A DNA stretch of 64,000 nt, from positions 124,001-188,000 of the forward strand of contig NZ_LGDV01000213.1 in the NCBI RefSeq assembly GCF_001280015.1. The letters run 5' to 3'. This document shows, piece by piece, positions 1-8,370 of this stretch; the first letter of the stretch is position 1, and each line of letters begins with the position of its first letter. Origin of the DNA: Streptomyces sp. MMG1121 (GTDB lineage Bacteria > Actinomycetota > Actinomycetes > Streptomycetales > Streptomycetaceae). Under the pieces are notes generated by a model, which saw only the letters and a program-made list of their open reading frames with translations, had not been told where the DNA came from and did no database searches. The translations under genes were made by a program, and so were the position numbers.

Positions 1-1216
1 CCACCACCCAGCCGGTGGGGTACGACCACAACAGGTAGACCAGCAACGACAGAGCCACCAGGATCCAGGTGAGCCACGTGCGGTGACGGCGTACGAAGGG
101 ACCGACCGGCCCGGTGCGCAGACCGGCGCGGTCGGCGGTGACGCGTACCGCTCCGATGCCGGAGGTCCACAGCCGTCGGACGAGCCCCGCGTGCCGGCCC
201 GGGCCGGTGAGCCAGGCGCCCAGGGCGATGACGACACCGAGGGCCACGACCATGCGCACGGTGGTCTGCAGGAAGTGGGTCAGCGCGTCGTACACGGCGC
301 CGGCCGCGCCCTGGGAGACGTCGGCGGGCAGCCGGTCCAGGTAGATCACGCGGAACGCGCGCAGTCCGATGCCGAGCACCCCGGTGGCGACGGCGACGCC
401 GAGGCAGCCGGCGACCAGGGCCCGGCGCCGCCGGACCGAGAGCAGGACGCCGGCGGCGATCAGCACGACGGCCAGCACCGGCAGCCAGTTGCCCGCGAGC
501 TGGAGCAGCCGGACGTATGTCCTCGCCTTGCCGACCTGCTCGGATCTGACGAGGGTGAAGTCGGTGTGCACGGTGGGGATGTGTGCGGCGACGGACATCC
601 CGGCATCGACGAGGCGCGTTCTGACCTGGTCGATGAGGGGAGCGAGGTCGAGAGTGACCGTGTCGTTCTTCAGCTGGACCGCGCCGCCGCCGCTGCCGGT
701 GAGGGCCTTGTCGAGAGAGCTGTGGATCCTGCGGTTGGCGTCGGTCCAGACGGTCTTGAAGGCGTCCGACGCGGCGACCGCCCGGGCCTTGTCGTGGACG
801 AAGCTGCGCACGGCCTCTTCGAGCGAGTCGCCGAGCCTGCCGCCCAGCGCCTTCTGCAGACGGGGCCGGTCCTGGGGGACCGCTTCCGAGAGCAGTGCGG
901 GCAGGTCGAGGTGGGTCATGAGCGCGTCGGTGGCCCTGTTGGCCACGGCGTTCTGCACCTCGGGGTTCGAGGCGAGCGGGGCGACCGTGGCCACGTAGCG
1001 GTCGGTGTCGCCCAACTCGTCGGCCGCCCACACGGCGATGACGGAGAGCGGGGCGAGGACACATCCGACGACGATGAGCACAGCGGCGAGGAAGGAGGTG
1101 AGGCGGTGCCGGGGCGGCCGCGCCTGCTCGCCTTCGAGGGCCGCCGCCCGCGCCCGCGGTTGTTCCGGATCGGGCCGTTCCGCAGGGTCCTCCGGATGTG
1201 CGTCGCCGTCAGCCAC
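1..1216 (-). CDS. Multi-pass membrane protein, C-terminus cut by window edge
   Basis: An open frame runs from a GTG at 1216 to the window edge (405 codons, no stop), so the 3' end is missing. A GAGGAGGT ribosome site lies about 5 nt before the GTG. The N-terminal ~40 residues are Pro/Arg/Glu-rich and cytosolic-looking. A first membrane helix follows, then ~190 mostly hydrophilic residues with helical Ala/Leu/Asp content (likely extracellular), then at least three further hydrophobic segments. I recognise no catalytic motif. The arrangement matches conserved actinobacterial membrane proteins of unknown function. The frame was read directly from the reverse strand and shows strong G/C third positions; long plus-strand frames over it are antisense. 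Confidence 0.75.
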   Translation of the reverse strand, partial: MADGDAHPEDPAERPDPEQPRARAAALEGEQARPPRHRLTSFLAAVLIVVGCVLAPLSVIAVWAADELGDTDRYVATVAPLASNPEVQNAVANRATDALMTHLDLPALLSEAVPQDRPRLQKALGGRLGDSLEEAVRSFVHDKARAVAASDAFKTVWTDANRRIHSSLDKALTGSGGGAVQLKNDTVTLDLAPLIDQVRTRLVDAGMSVAAHIPTVHTDFTLVRSEQVGKARTYVRLLQLAGNWLPVLAVVLIAAGVLLSVRRRRALVAGCLGVAVATGVLGIGLRAFRVIYLDRLPADVSQGAAGAVYDALTHFLQTTVRMVVALGVVIALGAWLTGPGRHAGLVRRLWTSGIGAVRVTADRAGLRTGPVGPFVRRHRTWLTWILVALSLLVYLLWSYPTGWVV

Positions 1217-1628
1217 CGGTACCTCCTCGCCGCCTCCACCTCCAAGTCTGTTCAGCCGACCTGTAACGGGGCGGCCACGCGACCAGGGGTAGCCCGTTCG
1301 GGTCAGCGGCGCCGACACCGCCGTACGCGCTCCGTCCCCCGCGGTCGGCCGGGCCGCTGCACGCACTGCCCGACCCGCTCCTGGCCGGCTCCCGAGGACC
1401 GACGAGGTCCGGTGATCGAACGCCGGAACGCTCTCTGGAGCGGCTGACCGCCGCCATGCTGCCGGACCCCCGCCGAACCGACCGGTCCACAGGGCCTGGG
1501 CGGGCTGCCTGCCCTCGCGCCCCCCCGTGACGGCTGAGCGCGCCCGATCGGGCCCGCCCCGCTCGCCGCCCACGTGTCGGGCCGCTTTGACTGTCCTACG
1601 ACAGGGCGGCACGCGGTCGGGAGGCGGT
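1217..1628. other. Divergent intergenic region, no gene seen
   Basis: This 412-bp gap separates two divergent membrane protein genes and should hold both promoters. I see no frame with convincing codon bias and no clear operator palindrome. A GGGAGGCGG ribosome site at its right end belongs to the gene starting at 1629. Confidence 0.5.
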
Positions 1629-2465
1629 ATGTCGTGGACGGCACGGCTGGTGCGTCTGCGAGCCGACGCCGAACGGCGTTTCCCCGTCGTCACCGCGCTG
1701 ACGAGCCGCCTGCTGTCCGCGAACCTGCTGGACGCGGCCACGAGGCTGGCGGCTCAGGCATTCCTGGCCTGCGTACCTCTGTTGTTCGCGATCGCGGCGT
1801 TCACCCCGCAGGCCGTCCGCGAGCAGCTCAGCGAGTCGCTGCGGGCCCTGTTCGGTCTCACCGGCCCTGCCGACCAGCAGGTGCAACAGGTTCTCACCCC
1901 GTCCACCGACACGGCCCTACGGGACACGAGCGGGGCCGTCGGCCTGCTCATCACCCTGATCTCCGCGACCAGTTTCAGCCGTGCCATGGCCCGGGTCTGC
2001 GAGCGCGCCTGGCGTCTGCCGAGGCTGGGCACCCGAATCGCCGCCTGGCGCTGGGTGGTCTGGCTGCTCGCACTGGTGCTGGTCGTCCTTCTCCAAGGGC
2101 CGGTCCGCAACGGTTTCGGCTCCGGCCTCTGGCTCGGTGCCCCTCTCGTCTTCCTGGTGGGCATCGGGATCTGGCTGGGGACGCAGCACCTGCTGCTGGC
2201 CGGCCGCGTTCCCTGGTTGACGCTCCTGCCGGGCGCACTGCTGGCCTCGGCCGCCACGACCGCGCTCAGCCTGACCGCACGGCTGTACATGCCCGGTGCC
2301 CTCAACCGCTCCCTGAACGAGTACGGCTCCTTCGGCATGGTCCTCGCCCTGCTGTCCTGGCTGATCGTCCTGTCCGCCGCGATCACCTTCGCGGTGACCA
2401 TCGGAGCGGTGCTGGCCCAGGAGCCGCCACTGAGCAGGTATCTGGCGGCGAAGCGGGGATCGTAG
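1629..2465 (+). CDS. YihY/virulence factor BrkB family membrane protein
   Basis: A 278-residue integral membrane protein of the YihY/BrkB family (formerly mis-called ribonuclease BN). The N-terminus has a short cytosolic helix, then about six hydrophobic segments, with the family-like Asn-Glu-Tyr-Gly-Ser-Phe sequence before the last two helices. The exact role of the family is not established; envelope or transport roles have been proposed. I chose ATG 1629 because GGGAGGCGGT sits directly before it; an in-frame start at 1527 would add ~34 residues of poor codon character. It stands alone, with no downstream partner on this strand. Confidence 0.85.
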   Translation: MSWTARLVRLRADAERRFPVVTALTSRLLSANLLDAATRLAAQAFLACVPLLFAIAAFTPQAVREQLSESLRALFGLTGPADQQVQQVLTPSTDTALRDTSGAVGLLITLISATSFSRAMARVCERAWRLPRLGTRIAAWRWVVWLLALVLVVLLQGPVRNGFGSGLWLGAPLVFLVGIGIWLGTQHLLLAGRVPWLTLLPGALLASAATTALSLTARLYMPGALNRSLNEYGSFGMVLALLSWLIVLSAAITFAVTIGAVLAQEPPLSRYLAAKRGS

Positions 2466-2715
2466 CCCTGGTCGGACGGCCTCCGGCCAGGACAGCTGGT
2501 GCGACATGCCGACCGGACACCTGTGGTGCCCAACCCGCGCCGGGCAACTCGGGCGGGGCCAAGGAGGGAGCCCCGGGGAAAAGATCGTCACGGCACTGGC
2601 CCTGGGCGGTGTCCGCGCGTTCTCCGAGCGCGACGCGGGTCTGTGACGCCCCGGCTCACCTCCGCCGGGATCGGCAGGGTGGGGATCGGGACGGGAGACA
2701 CGCGCCTCACCAACG

Positions 2716-3117
2716 TCAGCGGCCAGGTCCGCTGATCCGCTCCGGTCGGATCACATAGATCACCCGAACCTGGTCACGACCGCCGAACCAGGGGTAGGGC
2801 CCGCCGAGATACTTCTGCGCGAGCGTCTCGATGTGGTCGACCGCGCCCTCCGTGGTCACGCGCACGACACGGCCGCGGATCTGGATGTAGGAGGACGGTT
2901 CCGCAGGGTCGGCGACCGCGACGGCCACCCGCGGGTCACGCGCGATGTTCCGGGTCTTCTGATGCGACTCGACGCTGTTGATCAGGACGTGCTCGCCGTC
3001 GGTGTCGACCCAGGTCTGGGTGAGCTGGGGCGAACCGTCAGGCATCGTCGTAGCGATGTAGCAGGTGCTGGGGCGGCGCAGCAGCGCTACCAGGTCGTCG
3101 TCGAGGGGCACGGGCAC
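2716..3117 (-). CDS. PPOX-class F420/FMN-dependent oxidoreductase
   Basis: A 133-residue split-barrel flavin/deazaflavin-binding protein of the pyridoxamine-phosphate-oxidase-like superfamily. The family pattern is visible: an N-terminal helix, a strand with Tyr-Ile-Ala-Thr, then Gly-Ser-Pro-Gln plus Trp-Val-Asp-Thr-Asp-Gly, the basic Lys-Thr-Arg-Asn-Ile-Ala-Arg-Asp-Pro-Arg-Val segment, and a C-terminal Pro-Glu-Arg-Ile. Actinobacterial members of this size usually bind F420 and reduce small substrates; the substrate here is unknown. The start is GTG 3117 after GGGAGAG (GTG 3111 is an alternative). A longer frame reaching 3240 is unlikely because its first 40 residues lack family similarity. 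A second family member lies at 31391-31828. Confidence 0.88.
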   Translation of the reverse strand: MPVPLDDDLVALLRRPSTCYIATTMPDGSPQLTQTWVDTDGEHVLINSVESHQKTRNIARDPRVAVAVADPAEPSSYIQIRGRVVRVTTEGAVDHIETLAQKYLGGPYPWFGGRDQVRVIYVIRPERISGPGR

Positions 3118-3253
3118 GGGGGCTCTCCCGGGGTCGGCACGAAGGGGGCTGGAGCAACGGTAGCCCCGGCAACGGAACCGGCCCTCCCCTCCCCCCTGAG
3201 ACCGACGACCACCAACTGCACCGCGCCTGCACGGCTGCATGGCTCCATAGCTC

Positions 3254-4570
3254 CTATGACTGGTCGGCCCGACTGGCGACCCTCGCCGCGCCGGCCGCCT
3301 GTCGGGGCGCGGCCGGGCCGGCGAGGGTCGCCAGTCGACGCAGGCCGGTCCGTCGCTGCACCAGGCTCAGCCCGGTGACCACCGCACCCAGGGCCAGCCA
3401 GCCCGCCGGACCGGCCGTCATCACCGCACCGGTGAGCAGCAGCGGACCCACCGACTTCTGCACCGACTGGGACATCCCGGCCACTCCCAGGTAGGAAGCC
3501 CGGGCACGCGGCGGAGCCAGGCTGACCGCCAGCTCCCAGGAACTCACCGAGCGCAACAGTTCGGCCAGGGTGACCAGAATCGCGGCTCCCAGCATGGCGA
3601 ATGAGGCCGACCAGGCCCTGCCGCCGGTGGCGGTCGCCAGTACCAGGCAGCAGGCGAGGAAGGTCATGCCGTACCAGCCCACTGCCGCAGCCGCTCCGCG
3701 CGCCCCTTCGGCCCGGGCCGAGACCCGGAGCTGGAGGACCACGACGAGCACGGTGTTGACCACCAGGAAGGCGGGGACCACTGCGTGCGGCGCGCTGGTG
3801 TGATGCACGAGCCACAACGGCAGGCCGACGTTGAGAACCGAGTCGTCCAGGTTCATGGGGATGTCGAGCAGTACGAAGAGCAGGTATCCGTGGTCCCGCC
3901 AGGGGCTGGGGGCGGACGACGGTTCGCCAGGGGTACTGCTGTCGTTCTGCGCCACGACCAGGCCGTGGCCGACCGGCTCCCGGGTCCGCCAGACCAGTGC
4001 GGCGGCCAGGACGAAGGAGAGCGCGTTGGCCAGGATCAGAGCACGGTAGGCGTTCGCGGTGCCCACGCCGAGGCCGAGCGCGGCGATGCCCGCGCCGATC
4101 GCGTATCCGGCGTTGGCCACACTACGGAACAGCGCCTGGTAGGTGGATCGCCGCTCGCCCGCGACCCGGGTGGCGAAGAGCATCTCCAGGGTCTTCGCCG
4201 CTCGCTCCCCCAGGCAGGTGAGAGCGACCACGGACAGCAGCGCGGCGAAGTCGTCGGCGACCAGCAGCAGGAGCATGGTACCCAGTCGCAGCAGATGACA
4301 GCCGATCAGCAGGGCGCGCACGGAGAGCCGTTCGGCGGCCCGGCCCGCGAGCGGTGACCCGGCGATCCCCGCGATCGCCCCCACCCCCAGCAGCAGCCCC
4401 AGCTGGCGCGCGTCCAGCCGGCTCACGAAGGTGAAGTACAGCACCGAGGCCGCCGCCCACACCCCCGTCCCGGTCCGGTCCACGCACTGCGCGAGCAGCA
4501 TGATCCGCGCGTCCCGCCCGCCCGGCGGCCGCCGCAGCTGCGCTATCAGTCCGTCCCTGTCCCCTCGCAT
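3254..4570 (-). CDS. MFS transporter (DHA1-like exporter)
   Basis: A 438-residue major facilitator protein with about 12 hydrophobic segments, likely a drug/metabolite proton antiporter. It begins with a basic Arg-rich cytosolic tail, then a Leu-Leu-Ala-Gln-Cys-Val-Asp-Arg-Thr-Gly helix, and has a Gly-Arg-Ala-Ala-Glu-Arg loop typical of motif A between helices 2 and 3. A ~25-residue Ser/Pro-rich linker divides the two halves. ATG 4570 is preferred over 4612 because the upstream extension runs into a perfect inverted repeat (4608-4622) that looks like its operator. The substrate is not predictable. Confidence 0.88.
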   Translation of the reverse strand: MRGDRDGLIAQLRRPPGGRDARIMLLAQCVDRTGTGVWAAASVLYFTFVSRLDARQLGLLLGVGAIAGIAGSPLAGRAAERLSVRALLIGCHLLRLGTMLLLLVADDFAALLSVVALTCLGERAAKTLEMLFATRVAGERRSTYQALFRSVANAGYAIGAGIAALGLGVGTANAYRALILANALSFVLAAALVWRTREPVGHGLVVAQNDSSTPGEPSSAPSPWRDHGYLLFVLLDIPMNLDDSVLNVGLPLWLVHHTSAPHAVVPAFLVVNTVLVVVLQLRVSARAEGARGAAAAVGWYGMTFLACCLVLATATGGRAWSASFAMLGAAILVTLAELLRSVSSWELAVSLAPPRARASYLGVAGMSQSVQKSVGPLLLTGAVMTAGPAGWLALGAVVTGLSLVQRRTGLRRLATLAGPAAPRQAAGAARVASRADQS

Positions 4571-4607
4571 GGCGAGGCCCCCGTTCCACCGTAGGTCAAA
4601 TCTCGAC

Positions 4608-4622
4608 ATCAAGATACTTGAT
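4608..4622. promoter_or_regulatory. Perfect ATCAAG-N3-CTTGAT operator palindrome
   Basis: The bases ATCAAG at 4608-4613 and CTTGAT at 4617-4622 form a perfect inverted repeat around a 3-bp centre, in a local AT-rich patch. Repeats of this TATCTTGA-like form are typical MarR-family operators. It sits ~38 bp upstream of the minus-strand MFS start at 4570, where it would overlap the promoter. A MarR gene lies 0.5 kb away (5107-5625), but whether it binds here is inference. Confidence 0.6.
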
Positions 4623-5046
4623 ATCGATAGACTTCGGCTTGCACCGCCTGCCGTCGCCGATGCAGGTGGCGACTCCGTCCTGCCGGGCGTTCGCGATCAG
4701 GCACGACCACCGGCGGCTCGTGATCAGTGCCGTCAGCCATCCGAGGGTGGCCACCACCCGCTACCCGGACAGGGCCGAGGTCCGCCCGCTCATCGCCGAA
4801 CTCCTGGCCGGCAGCGAGGACTTCGCCCGGCTCTGGAATTCCCAGGAGCTCGGAATCGACCACCATGCCCGGCAGGTCTTCCAGCACCCGCAGGTCGGCC
4901 CGATCGAGCTGGACTTCGACCTCCTCACCGTGCCGGACCGCGAGCAGCAAGTAGTGCTCTTCACCGCCGAACCGGGCTCCAGCGCCTACCGGAACCTGCA
5001 ACTCCTCAAGGTCATCGGCGCCCAGCGGATGGACACGCCCGCCTGA
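4618..5046 (+). pseudogene. Headless XRE/MmyB-type regulator fragment
   Basis: From about base 4735 the frame encodes the last ~100 residues of the MmyB-like ligand-binding domain that follows a helix-turn-helix in many actinobacterial XRE regulators. Seen here are an Arg-Leu-Trp after an acidic helix, then His-Pro-x-Val-Gly, Asp-Phe-Asp-Leu-Leu and Thr-Ala-Glu-Pro-Gly-Ser. The intact relative at 55913-56788 shows the same order. No helix-turn-helix precedes it, and the first ~35 codons have no family similarity and start inside the operator-like repeat. I therefore call it a 5'-truncated remnant. A free-standing ligand-binding domain remains possible because the frame is open (142 codons). 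Confidence 0.6.
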
Positions 5047-5106
5047 GCCCCGGACGTGCCGGGCCCGGGCGCCACGGTCGGCCCGGACAGGCTCGACCGC
5101 CGGCCG

Positions 5107-5625
5107 TCAGGACCGCCGGCCGGGTGCCTCCGCCGCGAGAGCGACGCGGCGCAGCAGGTCGGACAGGGTGCGGCGTTCCTCGCGCGAGAGAGTGCCGAGC
5201 AGCCGGTATTCCTCGTCACCGAGCACGTCCATCGCGCCCAGCCAGATCGCACGGCCGGCTTCGGTCAGTTCGACGTCGACGCGGCGCCGGTCCGTCTTCG
5301 ACGGCGTGCGGCGCACGAAGCCGCGGCGCTCCAGGGCGTCGAGGCGGCCGGTGACCGACGCCGGGGCGAGGTCGAGATCGGCGGCGAGTTCGGACGGGGC
5401 CGCCCGGCCCGCGCGGGCGGCGAGCCTGTGCAGGGTTTCGAACTCGTGGCGTTCCAGTTCGTAGTTGACCAGCGACCGCTCCCGAACCTTGCCGAGATGC
5501 GAGGTGATCTTCTGCATCCGGGTCACCGCGCCCTCGATGTCAGGGTCGAGGTCGGGCAGCACCGTCTTCCAGCGGGTGACGTGCTCATCCGTCCGGTCGT
5601 GCCCTGTGGGCTTCGTCCGCTCCAT
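5107..5625 (-). CDS. MarR-family transcriptional regulator
   Basis: A 172-residue winged-helix regulator. Residues ~60-140 hold the MarR fold, with a recognition-helix region around Pro-Ala-Ser-Val-Thr-Gly-Arg-Leu, followed by Leu-Glu-Arg-Arg-Gly-Phe-Val-Arg-Arg and the wing Asp-Arg-Arg-Arg-Val-Asp-Val. The N-terminal 30 residues are a longer-than-usual dimerisation arm. The start is ATG 5625. It is divergent from the MFS gene at 5735, and the 110-bp gap holds regularly spaced 15-bp repeats. The arrangement suggests it represses the transporter and itself. Confidence 0.88.
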   Translation of the reverse strand: MERTKPTGHDRTDEHVTRWKTVLPDLDPDIEGAVTRMQKITSHLGKVRERSLVNYELERHEFETLHRLAARAGRAAPSELAADLDLAPASVTGRLDALERRGFVRRTPSKTDRRRVDVELTEAGRAIWLGAMDVLGDEEYRLLGTLSREERRTLSDLLRRVALAAEAPGRRS

Positions 5626-5660
5626 GTCTCCCAGGGTACGGCGTGGCGCTTCGGCTTCAG

Positions 5661-5729
5661 ATATTTCGGCACCTCATATTTCGCTGCCATATATTTCGTT
5701 GACGAATCTTTGGCATCGAAATACATTCG
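5661..5729. repeat. Tandem 15-bp iterons in MarR/MFS intergenic region
   Basis: The octamer ATATTTCG occurs at 5661-5668, 5676-5683 and 5691-5698, exactly 15 bp apart. Degenerate copies continue in the same register at 5706 (ATCTTTGG) and 5721 (ATACATTCG). The tract is much more AT-rich than its surroundings and fills the space between the divergent MarR and MFS starts. Regulator binding is inference; a run of direct repeats is unusual for MarR proteins, which normally use palindromes. Confidence 0.75.
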
Positions 5730-5734
5730 CCGCC

Positions 5735-7042
5735 ATGCCCTACCGACTGCTGCACAACCGCGCCTTCCGGCTGCTCTTCCTCGGACGGTCGCTGTCCCTC
5801 GTCGGCGACGCCGTCGTGCCCGCCGCACTCTCCCTCGCCGTGTTGCGGGCCACCGGGTCCACGTCGGCCCTCGCACTCGTCCTCGGTTGCGCGATGGTCC
5901 CGCGGCTTCTGCTGCTGCCCCTCGGCGGAGTCGTCGCGGACCGGTTCAACGCCCGCACGGTGGCACTCGGCACCGATCTCGTCCGGTGTGCCGCACAACT
6001 CTGGGTGGGCATCCAACTCCTCGGCAGCACAGCCGAGTTGTGGCAGATCGCACTCGCTTCGTCGGTCGGCGGCGCCGCCTCCGCGTTCGCCATGCCGACC
6101 CTGCCACGGCTGATCACCGGCACGGTGCGAGAGGAGGACCGGCAGGCCGCCAACTCCGCGCTCGGCGTGGTCAGCAGTACCACCGGCTTCGGCGGCCCGG
6201 CCCTGGCAGGAGCGCTGATCCTGACCGCCGGACCCGGGTGGGCGTTCATCGTGGACGCCACGTCCTTCGCCGTCAGCGCGGCCAGTCTCGCCCTGATCCG
6301 CATCGCCCACCTCCCGGGAGAGCGCGGCTCGCTGCGGGTCGACCTCGTGGAGGGCTGGCAGGAGGTCCGCAGCCGTGACTGGTACTGGACGAGCCTCATC
6401 GCGCACGCCGTCTGGAACGGTGCCGCGGCCGTGCTGTCGACGCTCGGACCCGCCCTGGCCGTAAGGCAGTTGGGCGGTGAGGGCACCTGGGTGGCCATCC
6501 TCCAGGCCGGCGCCGTCGGACTGCTGCTCGGTTCCCTCCTCGCCGGACGTGCCCGCCCTCGTCGGCCGATCCTGGTGGCCAACCTGGGCATCGCGACATA
6601 CGCACTGCCGCTCGCCCTCTTCGCAGCCGGCGCCCCAGCCGTCGCCGTCATCGTCGCCTACGGCCTCGCCCTGGCCGGCCTCGGCTTCCTCAACCCCGTC
6701 TGGGAGACCTCCGTCCAGGCCGCCATCCCGCCCAAGGTGCTCGCCCGCGTCACGTCGTACGACTGGCTGCTCTCCCTGGGCGCCACGCCCCTCGGCTACG
6801 TCCTCGCCCCGCTCGCGGCAGACGCGTGGGGCCCACGGGCTCCCCTGTGGGCCGCCGCGATCGCGGTGGGCCTGGCCTGCACCGGAACCGCGGCCGTACC
6901 GGGCGTCCGCCGCTTCACCGCCACCGACGGAGTAGCGACCCCGCTCACCCGCGCGAACTCACCCGAGAACCATCACGGCGAAGAGCACTCGACCGAACCG
7001 GCGCACGCATCGACCGAGCACCAGCACGGACGCACCGGGTGA
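5735..7042 (+). CDS. MFS transporter next to MarR regulator
   Basis: A 435-residue major facilitator protein with about 12 hydrophobic segments, opening with Asn-Arg-Ala-Phe-Arg-Leu-Leu-Phe-Leu-Gly-Arg as in many actinobacterial MFS exporters. The [33 protein letters not shown] loop after helix 2 is motif A. The His/Glu/Thr-rich tail after ~residue 400 is probably cytosolic. I chose ATG 5735; the frame is open upstream to 5465, but that part is antisense to the MarR gene and its end is made of the 15-bp repeats. There is no strong ribosome site. Likely an efflux pump under MarR control; substrate unknown. Confidence 0.85.
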   Translation: MPYRLLHNRAFRLLFLGRSLSLVGDAVVPAALSLAVLRATGSTSALALVLGCAMVPRLLLLPLGGVVADRFNARTVALGTDLVRCAAQLWVGIQLLGSTAELWQIALASSVGGAASAFAMPTLPRLITGTVREEDRQAANSALGVVSSTTGFGGPALAGALILTAGPGWAFIVDATSFAVSAASLALIRIAHLPGERGSLRVDLVEGWQEVRSRDWYWTSLIAHAVWNGAAAVLSTLGPALAVRQLGGEGTWVAILQAGAVGLLLGSLLAGRARPRRPILVANLGIATYALPLALFAAGAPAVAVIVAYGLALAGLGFLNPVWETSVQAAIPPKVLARVTSYDWLLSLGATPLGYVLAPLAADAWGPRAPLWAAAIAVGLACTGTAAVPGVRRFTATDGVATPLTRANSPENHHGEEHSTEPAHASTEHQHGRTG

Positions 7043-7185
7043 CCGCGCCTGGTGCGGTCTTCGCCAGGGACCGGTACCGCGCGTGAGTCCGACCGGGACC
7101 TCGACGCCGCCGGATCGGAGCCGATGCCGGCCCGGCCCCTCGCCGAAGACGCCCGGCCGGTCACCGAGGGCCGACGGCGGCCGCC

Positions 7186-7749
7186 TCAGCGCTCCGGCAG
7201 GCGGCGGGCCTCGCCGGTGCCCAGCGTGATCACGGCCCGGGGCCGCATGGGTTCCTCGCCCCGACGGCTGAGCACGACCACCTCCTCCACCACCGCCGAC
7301 AGAGTGCCGAGCCGCGCAGCGCACTCGGCGGCCAGTCGCCGCGGGTCGCGTGCGCGGCCGAGGGAGAGATGCGGGGTGAAGCGGCCACCGCGCCCGTGGC
7401 ACAGCGGGAACCGCAGCTCGAGCGCCCCCTGGAGACGGGCCCACGGTGCCAGGCCCGCCGCTGCCGGATCGAGCCACACCGTCGCGTCGTACCGATGCCG
7501 GAAGTACCGCACGCCGGCCAGACGCGCGGTGAACGCCGGGTTCTGCGCCGCGGCCGCGGAGAGCAGCGGCACGGCCCGCGCGAACTCCTCCTCCGGTACG
7601 AAGCCGAACAGCAGATTCACGTGCGGCGGCCACCGCCGTACCTGCGGATCGTGCTCCCAGCGGATGTCCTGGATCACCGGCCAGAGCGATTGCGGCGGCA
7701 GCCACGCCACCGCCGTCCTGGGTGTCCGCGCCACTTCGAGCGCGTCCAT
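7186..7749 (-). CDS. 2'-5' RNA ligase / 2H phosphodiesterase family protein
   Basis: A 187-residue protein of the 2H phosphoesterase superfamily, which includes bacterial RNA ligase LigT and cyclic phosphodiesterases. The two catalytic His-x-Ser/Asn-type motifs are visible: His-Val-Asn-Leu after Arg-Trp-Pro-Pro at ~residue 42, and His-Leu-Ser-Leu after Phe-Thr-Pro at ~residue 130. Such enzymes cleave or join 2',5'-linked or cyclic phosphates in RNA or nucleotides. I chose ATG 7749, preceded by GGTGAGGGCGAG; ATG 7800 is an alternative adding 17 residues. It is monocistronic. Confidence 0.85.
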   Translation of the reverse strand: MDALEVARTPRTAVAWLPPQSLWPVIQDIRWEHDPQVRRWPPHVNLLFGFVPEEEFARAVPLLSAAAAQNPAFTARLAGVRYFRHRYDATVWLDPAAAGLAPWARLQGALELRFPLCHGRGGRFTPHLSLGRARDPRRLAAECAARLGTLSAVVEEVVVLSRRGEEPMRPRAVITLGTGEARRLPER

Positions 7750-7962
7750 CGGCTCGCCCTCACCGAAAATCTGGTTTCCGTCCACACTGCCATGATTCAT
7801 GCGGAACAGGGCACGAGGTCGTCCGCGGCGCGGTGGACCACCTGCCGTGACGACCCGGTCGGAGAAAAATCTTCGGCCGGCGATGTCGAGAACCCGTGGC
7901 CGGCTCCGTCCCAGTGGTGAACGCGACCACAATGGGTCGCACCAGCACCGAGGAGAACCACG

Positions 7963-8370
7963 ATGGCCAAGTACCTGCTGCTCAAGCACTACCGCGGCGC
8001 TCCGGCTGCGGTCAACGACGTGCCGATGGACCAGTGGACGCCGGAGGAGATCTCCGCGCACGTGCAGTACATGAACGACTTCGCGGCCCGGCTCGAGAAG
8101 ACCGGCGAGTTCGTCGACGGTCAGGCGCTCGCTCCCCAGGGCACGTTCGTCCGGTACGACGGTGAGGGGCGCCCGCCGGTCACCGACGGCCCGTTCGCCG
8201 AGACCAAGGACCTCATCGCCGGCTGGATGGTGATCGACGTCGACACCTACGAGCGCGCGGTCGAGCTGGCCGGAGAACTGTCGGCGGCCCCCGGCGCGGG
8301 CGGCAGGCCGATCCACGAGTGGCTCGAACTGCGCCCCTTCCTGACCGAGCCGCCCACCATCACGGAGTGA
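7963..8370 (+). CDS. YciI-like DGPF-domain protein
   Basis: A 135-residue protein of the YCII/DGPF family, with the signature [10 protein letters not shown] at ~residue 72 and an N-terminal Lys-Tyr-Leu-Leu-Leu strand. The fold is a small ferredoxin-like barrel; the chemistry of DGPF proteins is unsettled. It overlaps the following sigma-factor gene (GTGA at 8367-8370), so the two are translationally coupled. DGPF proteins are the known genomic partners of ECF42 sigma factors, which supports both calls. Confidence 0.92.
   Translation: MAKYLLLKHYRGAPAAVNDVPMDQWTPEEISAHVQYMNDFAARLEKTGEFVDGQALAPQGTFVRYDGEGRPPVTDGPFAETKDLIAGWMVIDVDTYERAVELAGELSAAPGAGGRPIHEWLELRPFLTEPPTITE

Noticed and set aside
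83..1447. A 454-codon plus-strand frame at the left edge.
   Set aside because: It is antisense to a membrane protein gene with clear helices on the minus strand.
2499..2735. Short plus-strand frames between the YihY and PPOX genes.
   Set aside because: They are short, without ribosome sites or codon bias, and partly antisense to the PPOX gene end.
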